Shown: in pieces, positions 8,684 to 16,031 of the stretch | Layout: each line of letters begins with the position of its first letter | Position numbering within the stretch: the stretch's first letter is position 1 | Assembly (NCBI GenBank): GCA_937921825.1 | Contig: CAKZVK010000030.1 | Span: 1 to 56,280, forward strand | From: an uncultured Saprospiraceae bacterium | GTDB taxonomy: Bacteria > Bacteroidota > Bacteroidia > Chitinophagales > Saprospiraceae | Length of the DNA stretch: 56,280 bases | Direction of reading: 5' to 3' | Position numbers and translations under genes: made by a program | The notes under the pieces: model-generated | Database searches by the model: none | Told to the model about the DNA's origin: nothing | What the model saw: only the letters and a program-made list of their open reading frames with translations

Positions 8684-10396
8684 ATGACAGAGAAAAAGAA
8701 ATCAAAATATACAAAATGGGGAATAGCTGCAGCCACTGCACTATTCTCCATTTTTCTTTATTACCTCAATAGTATCTATCCCTACTTTCCAGGGGACGAC
8801 TGTGTATTCCAGCTAAAAATTCCCAAAGATGGGATCATAGGGACAGAACGCATTAGCTCTCTCTCTGAGCTCTTAGAATCTCAGTACAACTTCTACTTTA
8901 ACTACCACTACAGAGTTCTTAATCATACGATCCTACAGGGCTTACTGGCCTTGCCGCCTATGGTTTTTGACATCCTGAATGTCATAGCTTTTCTAATGCT
9001 ACCCTATTGCATTCTGAAGTTTTCTGAGCTCAAAGCAGATCCACAATACTCAATAAAATATTTCGTCTTACTGATGTTTATTTGGGTCTTTCATATTAAT
9101 CTAGGTTGGGCTTACTTTCCAGCTACTGGAGCACTGAATTATACTTGGTATCTCATCCCACAGTTGCTCTTCTTGGCGCTGCTGCTACAGTATGATCGGG
9201 GTGAAAAGGTACCTGTAGGACAGTTTTTGTTGCTTGCTGGCATAAATGCCTTAGGGAATGAAAACGCTTCAGTCATGCTATTTATCCTCACAGCAATAGT
9301 GCTCTGGAGAAAGAGAAAAAACTTGGATGGCATGCTTGTGATCAGTTTTCTACTTATCTCCCTTGGTGGTGTATTCATGCTACTGTCTCCCTCTGTAGGT
9401 AAGCGCCTCGCCTACCAAGGCCATCTGTCTGCAGGAATGACGGCGCATCTTATAGAGTTCTTTCAGAGAACTATCTACTTCTGTATTAGATACATTCCGA
9501 TCTTACTCATCCTCCTATTTAGTACACAAAGGAAACCTTGGAACTCACATAAGCATCGGATGCTTATACTAGGTTTTCTAGCTGCTACATTTTCGATGGT
9601 CTTGGCTCCACTTTTTGAAGCCCGCTCAGCAGTACTTGGCTTTTTTGTGTTGCTCTGTTTGATGGTTTGTATAACAGACTACAAATGGAAAAAGTGGCCC
9701 CTCCTAGTATTCGGTATATGGGGATTACTAATTTGCTTTTCCAGAATGCCTGAGTTTCAAAAACTATATAAGAGACATCAGATAAATGCTGGGATCTTAG
9801 AAGCCAATAGAGGTTCTAATGAGCTCGTGTACCTTGAGAGGTATTGTGATTACACGACTAGAGATTATCTACTCTGCCATGAAAACAGCGAGGACCCTAC
9901 AGCTTTTGATAATAGATCTCTATCCGCTCTGTATGACATTAAGCAGGTCGCCTTATCGGAAAAATACATTCAACGAAAAAGAAGGACCCTAATCTTTGAT
10001 TCCATAGCAAGCCAGCCCGGTTATCTAGAGCAATTTGACACAGAAAAGCAGGGTGAACTTCTATCGATTTCCAAGCGCAAAAGTTCTGACGGTCTAGATC
10101 TCATTATCCAATCCCGAATGCAGCAGCAAGATCCCTATTTCATCCTGAGAGGGTCTCGAAAAGGCTTCAATAAATATCGGCTTATAGATCTCATACCCTC
10201 TAGTCTCAGACTTTACTTCCTAGACTTCATGGAAGGCAATACGCTGAAAAGTCAACAGGTGAAAAATCATGGCCGCAATCAGTACAACTACTTCTTTATA
10301 CCAAACCACTATGACTACGAATATGTCCTTATATCACAGTATTCCTTTGAGTCTCACTCACCGATAGGGCCTATTTATAAGTTTCATCTACAGTAA
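8684..10396 (+). CDS. polytopic membrane protein, DUF6056-like
   Basis: 570 residues: about ten hydrophobic helices between residues 12 and 350, then a mostly soluble C-terminal region of about 200 residues. After the first helix the protein reads YPYFPGDDCVFQ, and later YRVLNHTILQG. An acidic pair after the first helix and a conserved Arg/His further on resemble the layout of DUF6056 and related GT-C-like membrane glycosyltransferases, so a lipid-linked sugar transfer role is possible but only inferred. It starts 14 bases after the PorU2-like stop, suggesting cotranscription. No catalytic assignment is made. Confidence 0.6.
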   Translation: MTEKKKSKYTKWGIAAATALFSIFLYYLNSIYPYFPGDDCVFQLKIPKDGIIGTERISSLSELLESQYNFYFNYHYRVLNHTILQGLLALPPMVFDILNVIAFLMLPYCILKFSELKADPQYSIKYFVLLMFIWVFHINLGWAYFPATGALNYTWYLIPQLLFLALLLQYDRGEKVPVGQFLLLAGINALGNENASVMLFILTAIVLWRKRKNLDGMLVISFLLISLGGVFMLLSPSVGKRLAYQGHLSAGMTAHLIEFFQRTIYFCIRYIPILLILLFSTQRKPWNSHKHRMLILGFLAATFSMVLAPLFEARSAVLGFFVLLCLMVCITDYKWKKWPLLVFGIWGLLICFSRMPEFQKLYKRHQINAGILEANRGSNELVYLERYCDYTTRDYLLCHENSEDPTAFDNRSLSALYDIKQVALSEKYIQRKRRTLIFDSIASQPGYLEQFDTEKQGELLSISKRKSSDGLDLIIQSRMQQQDPYFILRGSRKGFNKYRLIDLIPSSLRLYFLDFMEGNTLKSQQVKNHGRNQYNYFFIPNHYDYEYVLISQYSFESHSPIGPIYKFHLQ

Positions 10397-10434
10397 AATC
10401 TGAGAAGATCCTGACAAATAATTGAAGAATACGA

Positions 10435-10442
10435 TATCTTTG
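10435..10442 (+). promoter_or_regulatory. -7 promoter element immediately before the 168-aa gene
   Basis: TATCTTTG is an exact TAnnTTTG match ending 8 bases before ATG 10451. With transcription normally starting about 5-8 bases after this element, the mRNA would be leaderless or nearly so. The GTG at 10442 is the last base of the promoter element and cannot be the start. Confidence 0.6.
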
Positions 10443-10450
10443 TGTTAGAT

Positions 10451-10957
10451 ATGAAGAAAAAATTACCTCTTGAGTTAGAGGCTTTATTAAATCACTTCCC
10501 AGTTATAGCTCCTCCCATAACCCTTTCTGAAGAAGTTACCCATAAGTTCAGCGCAGAAAATCCACCCCTCAGTCCAGAGCTTATTTCTAAGACTTTTGCT
10601 AATTGGGACACCTTTGATGAATACACAGAACTCATCCCTTGTTTTCAGTTAGATACAGAAGGCTCATTCTATGCACTGGTATACTGGAAGGGCTCATTAC
10701 TAAGTTATGAGTACATCCTGATTACTCTAACGGAAGAAAATATTCTAATCAACAAAAAAGTTATCGCAGGTACTCTCAGTAATGGCGTCACGATCAAAAC
10801 ATCTGTAGCAACTATAGATGAGGACTTATGTATCTTTTCCGCAGTCGGTGAGACTAAGGTAGAGGATGAGTTCGATGCCCAACAGAGTACTGCATATAAA
10901 TTCGAAATATTGCCAGATGGTAATATTCATACCTCTAAGGAGGCCACTACTTTATAA
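10451..10957 (+). CDS. hypothetical cytoplasmic protein upstream of RNase R
   Basis: 168 residues beginning MKKKLPLELEALLNHF. There is no signal peptide or membrane segment. The N-terminal third is helical and acidic; the rest alternates beta strands, with segments such as FYALVYWKGSLLSYEYILITL and VTIKTSVATIDEDLCIFSAV. I do not recognise a family. The rnr start is only 6 bases after its stop, so it is likely the first gene of an rnr transcript. The start at ATG 10451 is chosen because the exact promoter element at 10435-10442 rules out the earlier GTG. Confidence 0.7.
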   Translation: MKKKLPLELEALLNHFPVIAPPITLSEEVTHKFSAENPPLSPELISKTFANWDTFDEYTELIPCFQLDTEGSFYALVYWKGSLLSYEYILITLTEENILINKKVIAGTLSNGVTIKTSVATIDEDLCIFSAVGETKVEDEFDAQQSTAYKFEILPDGNIHTSKEATTL

Positions 10958-10963
10958 TAATAG

Positions 10964-13132
10964 ATGTCAAAAAAAAGAAAAAAGAAAAAGCTGAAATCGG
11001 ATGGTATCCAGTCAGCTATAATCAAGTGCTTTCTAAAGAATCCTAAAAAGAGATTGAATGCAGGAACACTGATAAAGAAAATGAAAATAAAAGGTAATCG
11101 TGATGCCGTACATGCGGTAATGGTTAACCTTAAAAATGAAGATTTTCTAAGGCAAGTCAGCGACAATAAATTCGTACTCAATAGAAAACACAAACTAGCA
11201 AAATCTGGAAAAACAGATGCTAGTGGCAAAGGCAAACTGGTCTATCAAGGAATCGTAGACACCATAAAAAGTGGTGCTGCGTATATTCTAATTGAGAGCA
11301 TGGAAGATGATGTGTATGTGCCAGCACATGCGCTTAAAGGTGCCTTTAATGGTGATGAGGTAGAAGTCAGCGTCGTATACAAAAAAGGAAGAAGACCAGA
11401 AGGTAAGGTCAAGAAAATTATTACTAGAAATACCCCTCAGGTCATGGGGACCTTAACTGAAGGGAAAAAGAAATTTGCCAATCTAGAACCAGCCTCTCGT
11501 AGTATCAGAGCTGAAATAAAAGTCGGCAAAGAAGATTATAACGGCGCTAAGATAGGAGACAAAGTCCTCGTAGATATCATCCACTGGCCGAGTGCTAGTG
11601 ATCAACCTATCTGGGGTGCCGTCAAAAAAGTATTCAAAGGTATAGACGATCATAACTGGACCATGGAGAGTATCCTAGTCGAAAATGGTTTTAATTCCTC
11701 TCATACCCCTGCCTCCATGAAAGAAGCAGAAAAATTCCCGAAAGAAATCAGTCAAGAGGAAATCGATAAAAGAAGAGATTTCAGAGAGATACTCACTTTT
11801 ACTATCGATCCAGATACAGCTCAAGATTTTGATGATGCTATATCCTATGAGGAAGTAGAAGATGGCAATGTAGAGATCGGTGTACATATCGCTGACGTTA
11901 CCCACTTCCTAAGACCAGGTACAGCACTAGATGAGGAGGCTTTTAGCAGATCTACTTCGGTATATCTTGTAGATAGATGTATCCCCATGCTCCCGGAGAG
12001 ATTATCTAATAACCTCTGCAGTCTGATGCCTAAAGTCGATAGATTGGTTTTCTCAGCTGTCTTTACTTTTAATAAGAAGCATAAGCTAATTACAGAATGG
12101 TTTGGCAAGGGTATCATACATTCTGATAAGCGATTTACCTATGATGAGGGTCAGGAAGCTATAGATGATAAAAAAGGACTCTTCCACAGAGAACTAAATG
12201 TCATAAATAAAGTCGCTCACAAACTGAGAAAGAAAAAATTCAATGATGGAGCGATCAATTTTGATTCAGATGAAGTCAAGTTTAAGTTAGACAAAAACAA
12301 CAAACCTATAGGCGTCTTCGTCAAGCAAAGAAAAGATGTACACCTACTGATAGAGGACTTCATGCTATTAGCTAACCGTAGAGTAGCCCGTTATCTAGCT
12401 ACTAAAGATGAGGAAAACCCAATCCCTTCTGTCTATAGGATTCATGATCACCCTGACTTGGATAGAGTTTCAGAACTTGCAGAGTTTATGAAAACGATGG
12501 GCATAGACCTAGACTTTTCTACACCAGAAAAAGTATCTGAATCGTATAACTTCCTCGCTAAAAAAGCAGAGAAAGACGAGCTCTATAAACTGATGATGCA
12601 ACTGGCTATCAGAACAATGTCGAAGGCCGTATACTCTACTGACAACATCGGTCACTATGGTCTACGATTCGAACATTACTCTCATTTTACCTCTCCGATA
12701 AGAAGATACTCAGACGTTCTGACGCATCGTATCCTAGAAAAAAACCTAGAGGGTAAACCTTTCAGAGCAGATAAGAATAAACTCGAAGCAAAGTGTATCC
12801 ATATCTCTAAGCAAGAGAGAAAAGCCATGGAAGCAGAGCGAGACTCCATTAAGTACAAGCAAGTAGAATACATCACTGAGCACATCGGAGAAGAATTCGA
12901 TGGCATCGTCTCCGGGATGATAGAAAGAGGTGTATTCATAGAGCTGACAGCCAGTAAGGCAGAGGGCTTTATTCCTTTCGATAGTTTCAGAGGAGACTTT
13001 TCTTTGGGAGACACCAGATATAAAGCTTACTCCAGAAATAAAAAGAAGTCTATAATGATGGGTGATACGATCCGAGTAAAGGTCGTCTCTACTGATCTAA
13101 AGAATAGACAGATTGAGTTGGAAGTGGTGTAG
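10964..13132 (+). CDS. rnr: ribonuclease R
   Basis: 722 residues. The order is an N-terminal lysine-rich stretch with a winged-helix OB region, cold-shock-like domains, the RNB catalytic domain with TIDPDTAQDFDDAISYE (metal-binding aspartates) at about residue 280, the late RNB motif HYSHFTSPIRRYSD, and a C-terminal S1 domain beginning FDGIVSGMIERGVFIEL. RNase R is a processive 3'-5' exoribonuclease that degrades structured RNA and defective rRNA and helps trans-translation. Length and domain order are normal for the family. A strong bidirectional hairpin about 95 bases downstream probably ends the transcript. Confidence 0.96.
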   Translation: MSKKRKKKKLKSDGIQSAIIKCFLKNPKKRLNAGTLIKKMKIKGNRDAVHAVMVNLKNEDFLRQVSDNKFVLNRKHKLAKSGKTDASGKGKLVYQGIVDTIKSGAAYILIESMEDDVYVPAHALKGAFNGDEVEVSVVYKKGRRPEGKVKKIITRNTPQVMGTLTEGKKKFANLEPASRSIRAEIKVGKEDYNGAKIGDKVLVDIIHWPSASDQPIWGAVKKVFKGIDDHNWTMESILVENGFNSSHTPASMKEAEKFPKEISQEEIDKRRDFREILTFTIDPDTAQDFDDAISYEEVEDGNVEIGVHIADVTHFLRPGTALDEEAFSRSTSVYLVDRCIPMLPERLSNNLCSLMPKVDRLVFSAVFTFNKKHKLITEWFGKGIIHSDKRFTYDEGQEAIDDKKGLFHRELNVINKVAHKLRKKKFNDGAINFDSDEVKFKLDKNNKPIGVFVKQRKDVHLLIEDFMLLANRRVARYLATKDEENPIPSVYRIHDHPDLDRVSELAEFMKTMGIDLDFSTPEKVSESYNFLAKKAEKDELYKLMMQLAIRTMSKAVYSTDNIGHYGLRFEHYSHFTSPIRRYSDVLTHRILEKNLEGKPFRADKNKLEAKCIHISKQERKAMEAERDSIKYKQVEYITEHIGEEFDGIVSGMIERGVFIELTASKAEGFIPFDSFRGDFSLGDTRYKAYSRNKKKSIMMGDTIRVKVVSTDLKNRQIELEVV

Positions 13133-13226
13133 GAAAAGGCTTGATCAGAACGTCTTCCCCCCTTTCTAAACCTTAGTAATGCCTTGAGACTTTTGTTTCT
13201 TTCTCAAAATATTTTATCGCGAAAGC

Positions 13227-13275
13227 AAAAACAGTAAGCTAGGTCTCATGGCCCAGCCTACTGTTTTAATTTTAT
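13227..13275 (+). terminator. bidirectional intrinsic terminator after rnr
   Basis: AAAACAGTA pairs with TACTGTTTT around an inner GCT/AGC and GG/CC stem. It is followed by TTTTAATTTT on the plus strand and by a T-run on the minus strand. It can end rnr transcripts on one side and the minus-strand S74 remnant on the other. Confidence 0.7.
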
Positions 13276-13293
13276 CGATAGCTGTTAGTTGGA

Positions 13294-13500
13294 TTATTTG
13301 TTTGATCCATTCAATAGTTTTTCTATCTGTACTTGCTGTTCTTTTCTAGCCTCTATTAGTATGGGAATCAGTGCATTGTAGTTTACAGATTTAAATTCTT
13401 GAGTATCAGACACCTTCAAGCTTGATATAAGCTCTGGCAAAATTGGCTCTACCTCCTGTGCTATAAGGCCATATAAAGCTTTACGCCTTTTCAGCAGTAC
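13294..13500 (-). pseudogene. 3' remnant of a peptidase-S74 / endosialidase-chaperone gene
   Basis: Read on the minus strand, this stretch gives ALYGLIAQEVEPILPEL, then SVNYNALIPILIEARKEQQ, and ends at TAA (complement of 13294-13296). GLIAQEVE...PEL and SVNYxxLIPxLIEAxKEQ are signature segments of the peptidase S74 intramolecular chaperone domain found at the C-terminus of phage tail spikes and of many large Bacteroidota tail-fiber-domain proteins. About 65 recognisable codons survive. Upstream the homology is lost in A/T-rich sequence, and the repressor promoter begins there. The natural stop and the downstream terminator remain. It is therefore a truncated gene, not a functional protein; loss of the 5' part by deletion or rearrangement is inferred. 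Confidence 0.72.
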
Positions 13501-13542
13501 AATCGATATTATAGTTAGTAATTGAATTATTTTTATCTCATA

Positions 13543-13575
13543 TTTTGATATATAAATAGTTTACTTATATATTTG
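13543..13575 (+). promoter_or_regulatory. promoter of the XRE-S24 repressor gene
   Basis: TTTTG (13543-13547) and TATATTTG (13568-13575) are separated by 20 bases. This is the Bacteroidota sigma-70 arrangement: -33 TTTG, 19-21 bases, -7 TAnnTTTG. The start codon follows at 13592. Confidence 0.72.
13549..13571. promoter_or_regulatory. candidate operator dyad in the repressor promoter
   Basis: TATATAAAT (13549-13557) is an imperfect inverted repeat of ACTTATATA (13563-13571), with 8 of 9 positions matching and a 5-base spacer. It fills the space between -33 and -7, where binding would block RNA polymerase, as expected for autoregulation. A/T-rich sequence produces such dyads by chance, so this is a candidate only. 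Confidence 0.35.
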
Positions 13576-13591
13576 CATCGCAATTAGAAGC

Positions 13592-14197
13592 ATGAATCGT
13601 ATAAAAGAAGTCATAGAAGAAAAGGGAATCAAGCAGACCTGGCTCGCTGAAAAGCTAGGTAAAAGCTATAATATGATGAACTCTTATGTACAGAATAGAC
13701 GTCAGCCTAGACTAGATGATCTCTATAAGATTGCTGAGATACTTGGTGTAGAAGCTAGAGAACTCCTTATACTACAGGATGACCACCAAGACGAAGACAA
13801 TACCAATGATGGTGATGTGACTAAAGTCCCTGTGGTCGGTAAGGTCTCTTGTGGAATGCCCATATATGCTGAGGAAAATATAGCAACCTATATCTCAGTC
13901 TCTAAGAAAATCGCACAACCCAATAACAGCTACTTTATACTCTATGCCGAAGGAGACTCTATGAATCTCGCAGGTATCAATAGTGGTGATATGGTACTGA
14001 TAAAGCAGCAGCCTTCTGCTAACAATGGAGACCTGGTCGTCGCCCTTATAGATGATGAAGCGACTATCAAAGAATTCCATAAGAAGAACAACATGATTAT
14101 CCTAAAACCAAAATCTGATAACAAAAAACATCAACCCATTATCCTTACTGAGAACTTCAGAATACAAGGAGTGGTTGCCGATGTAATCCCTATGTAA
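13592..14197 (+). CDS. XRE-type HTH / S24 peptidase repressor (LexA/CI-like)
   Basis: 201 residues. Residues 3-60 form an XRE helix-turn-helix (IKQTWLAEKLGKSYNMMNSY...RRQPRLDDLYKIAEILGV). Residues 80-200 form a complete S24 self-cleavage domain: cleavage pair Cys87-Gly88, nucleophile Ser123 in EGDSMN, and general-base Lys160 in DEATIKEF. The Cys-Ser and Ser-Lys distances of 36 and 37 match UmuD exactly. Such proteins bind operators as dimers and are inactivated when RecA filaments trigger autocleavage. It is directly upstream of recA on the same strand, so it is probably the local SOS regulator in place of a winged-helix LexA. The alternative is a domesticated prophage repressor; the neighbouring S74 fragment leaves that open. 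Confidence 0.9.
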   Translation: MNRIKEVIEEKGIKQTWLAEKLGKSYNMMNSYVQNRRQPRLDDLYKIAEILGVEARELLILQDDHQDEDNTNDGDVTKVPVVGKVSCGMPIYAEENIATYISVSKKIAQPNNSYFILYAEGDSMNLAGINSGDMVLIKQQPSANNGDLVVALIDDEATIKEFHKKNNMIILKPKSDNKKHQPIILTENFRIQGVVADVIPM

Positions 14198-14240
14198 GGG
14201 CACTTATTTTTATCGTGCAGAAAGATTGCACTGCCAGTTC

Positions 14241-14251
14241 TATACTTGTAT
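14241..14251. promoter_or_regulatory. candidate repressor site / weak -7 element upstream of recA
   Basis: TATACTTGTAT contains the palindrome ATACTTGTAT. TACTTGTAT here differs by one base from TACTTATAT at 13562-13570 in the repressor promoter. TATACTTG also resembles a -7 element with one mismatch. Shared sequence in both promoters is what co-regulation by the S24 repressor would produce, but two short sites are weak evidence. Confidence 0.3.
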
Positions 14252-14337
14252 TGAAAATGAAACAGGGAAACTTGTTGAATTATTCGACGAAAACCAAGCT
14301 GAGCTATTATTTTTAAAAAGAGTTAAACAAACGAACA

Positions 14338-15414
14338 ATGAGTAGTAACAAAGAAAAAGAAGCAAAACTAAAAGCACTAAACCTCGCTGTAGATAAGCTA
14401 GAAAAAACGTACGGTAAAGGTGCCGTTATGAAATTAGGTGATAAGCAAGTCGTCGCTGTGGATACGATTCCTACAGGATCACTAGGCTTAGATATCGCTC
14501 TAGGTACAGGAGGATTTCCAAGAGGAAGAGTCGTAGAGATCTACGGGCCAGAATCTTCAGGTAAGACGACCCTATCTATACATGCTATCGCACAGTGCCA
14601 GAAGCAAGGCGGTATCGCTGCATTCATAGATGCAGAGCATGCCTTCGATAAGACCTATGCAGAAGCCTTAGGTGTAGATACAGAAAACCTTCTGATCTCA
14701 CAACCAGATAACGGGGAGCAAGCTCTAGAAATAGCAGAGCACCTCATCAGATCGGGAGCTATAGATATCATCGTTATAGATTCTGTAGCAGCCTTGACAC
14801 CGAGAGCAGAGATAGAAGGAGAGATGGGAGATTCTAAAATGGGTCTTCAAGCTAGACTAATGTCTCAGGCCCTAAGAAAGATGACGGGTACTATAGGCCG
14901 TACAGGTTGCTGCTGTATCTTTATCAATCAGCTAAGAGAAAAAATCGGTGTGATGTTCGGTAATCCTGAAACGACGACTGGTGGTAATGCCCTTAAGTTC
15001 TACGCTTCTGTAAGATTAGATATCAGAAAGTCTGGATCAGCTATCAAGGACAAAGAGGGTAACATGATCGCGAGCCCTACTAAAGTGAAAGTGGTCAAGA
15101 ATAAATTAGCACCACCATTCAGAACGACAGTCTTCGATATGGTATACGGAGAAGGTATCTCTAGAACAGGAGAAATCATAGACCTTGGCGTAGATCTTGA
15201 TATCGTCGGTAAGGCTGGTTCTTGGTACAGCTACAATGGAACCAAAATCGCTCAGGGAAGAGAAGGCGCTAAGCAATTCTTGATGGATAACCCAGAGCTA
15301 ATGGAAGAAATAGCAGATAAGATTACGAGACACTACATCCCTTCTAAAGAAGACCAAGCTATTGCTGAAGTCATGGAAGTAGATACAGAGGAAGTAGCTG
15401 ACGCTAAATCATAG
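14338..15414 (+). CDS. recA: recombinase RecA
   Basis: 358 residues, normal length. Walker A is [11 protein letters not shown] at about residues 68-78; Walker B falls in [14 protein letters not shown]-binding loop L2 includes [17 protein letters not shown], and [14 protein letters not shown] precedes it. RecA polymerises on single-stranded DNA, promotes strand exchange and stimulates S24/LexA-type autocleavage. The C-terminus is acidic as usual. The leader of about 140 bases after the S24 repressor gene holds a candidate operator, and a strong terminator follows the stop. Identity is certain. Confidence 0.98.
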   Translation: MSSNKEKEAKLKALNLAVDKLEKTYGKGAVMKLGDKQVVAVDTIPTGSLGLDIALGTGGFPRGRVVEIYGPESSGKTTLSIHAIAQCQKQGGIAAFIDAEHAFDKTYAEALGVDTENLLISQPDNGEQALEIAEHLIRSGAIDIIVIDSVAALTPRAEIEGEMGDSKMGLQARLMSQALRKMTGTIGRTGCCCIFINQLREKIGVMFGNPETTTGGNALKFYASVRLDIRKSGSAIKDKEGNMIASPTKVKVVKNKLAPPFRTTVFDMVYGEGISRTGEIIDLGVDLDIVGKAGSWYSYNGTKIAQGREGAKQFLMDNPELMEEIADKITRHYIPSKEDQAIAEVMEVDTEEVADAKS

Positions 15415-15449
15415 AGATAATAGTTGCCACTGTTATATATAAAGCTTTT

Positions 15450-15484
15450 AAAAAAAACCTGATCTCTTGAGATCGGGTTTTTTT
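15450..15484 (+). terminator. rho-independent terminator of recA
   Basis: AAACCTGATCTC pairs with GAGATCGGGTTT through an 11-12 bp stem with a very short loop, followed by a run of seven T residues. It lies about 40 bases after the recA stop. Confidence 0.88.
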
Positions 15485-15565
15485 ATCTCCACTATTAAAC
15501 TAATTGAGATATTTGTAGTCATAAGGAATATGTTCCTCATCTAACACTACTTTGCTTTGCTGAAA

Positions 15566-16009
15566 ATGCTGATAACTCTACTTTCTCTATTCTGGCTATC
15601 CCTAGCCAGCCATGATATCCAAGTCGCTACTTTCAAAATATATGAAGAGAATAGTAAGGTATTATTGCAAGTCTATATGGAAGCTGAAGATGTCGCACAA
15701 ACTCTAGATCTAAATATAGACACCATTACTACTGAAGTTCTAAAGAAATACTTAGAACAACATACACGATTTTTCTTCAACCAAGCCCCTCAGAAATACG
15801 ACATCAATCAAGTAGATCTTGATCATAAGCATCTGACTATAACTGCTCAATTCAGCAGTCCTCCTGAAGATCTAAATCATATAGAACTACACAACAGCTG
15901 CCTGCTAGAAATAGAGGACCAATCCAATGTCATAGAACTAAGACTGAATAATCAAGAAAAGGATTTCCTCATGAATAAATTCAGGACTGTCATCCATATC
16001 CAGTTATAA
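15566..16009 (+). CDS. small exported protein, DUF6702-like
   Basis: 147 residues from ATG 15566, beginning MLITLLSLFWLSLASHDIQ, a short signal peptide followed by a mature His-rich start. The body (FKIYEENSKVLLQVYMEAED, then EVLKKYLEQHTRFFFN) follows the plan of DUF6702: a beta-rich exported domain with a strand that measures or binds in the periplasm. The role of that family is unknown. A TTG at 15557 would add three residues and is less likely. The sulfatase gene starts 22 bases after its stop, so they may be cotranscribed. Confidence 0.68.
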   Translation: MLITLLSLFWLSLASHDIQVATFKIYEENSKVLLQVYMEAEDVAQTLDLNIDTITTEVLKKYLEQHTRFFFNQAPQKYDINQVDLDHKHLTITAQFSSPPEDLNHIELHNSCLLEIEDQSNVIELRLNNQEKDFLMNKFRTVIHIQL

Positions 16010-16031
16010 GCCCTAATAAAATCTGATACCA

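Noticed and set aside
12682-13014. 110-codon minus-strand open frame inside rnr
   Set aside because: Antisense shadow of a conserved gene, without its own promoter or family motif.
14198-14337. An open frame running through the recA leader, giving a protein-like string of about 45 residues ending at TAG just after the recA start
   Set aside because: It has no start codon of its own outside the repressor gene and no similarity that I recognise; probably chance in an A/T-rich leader.
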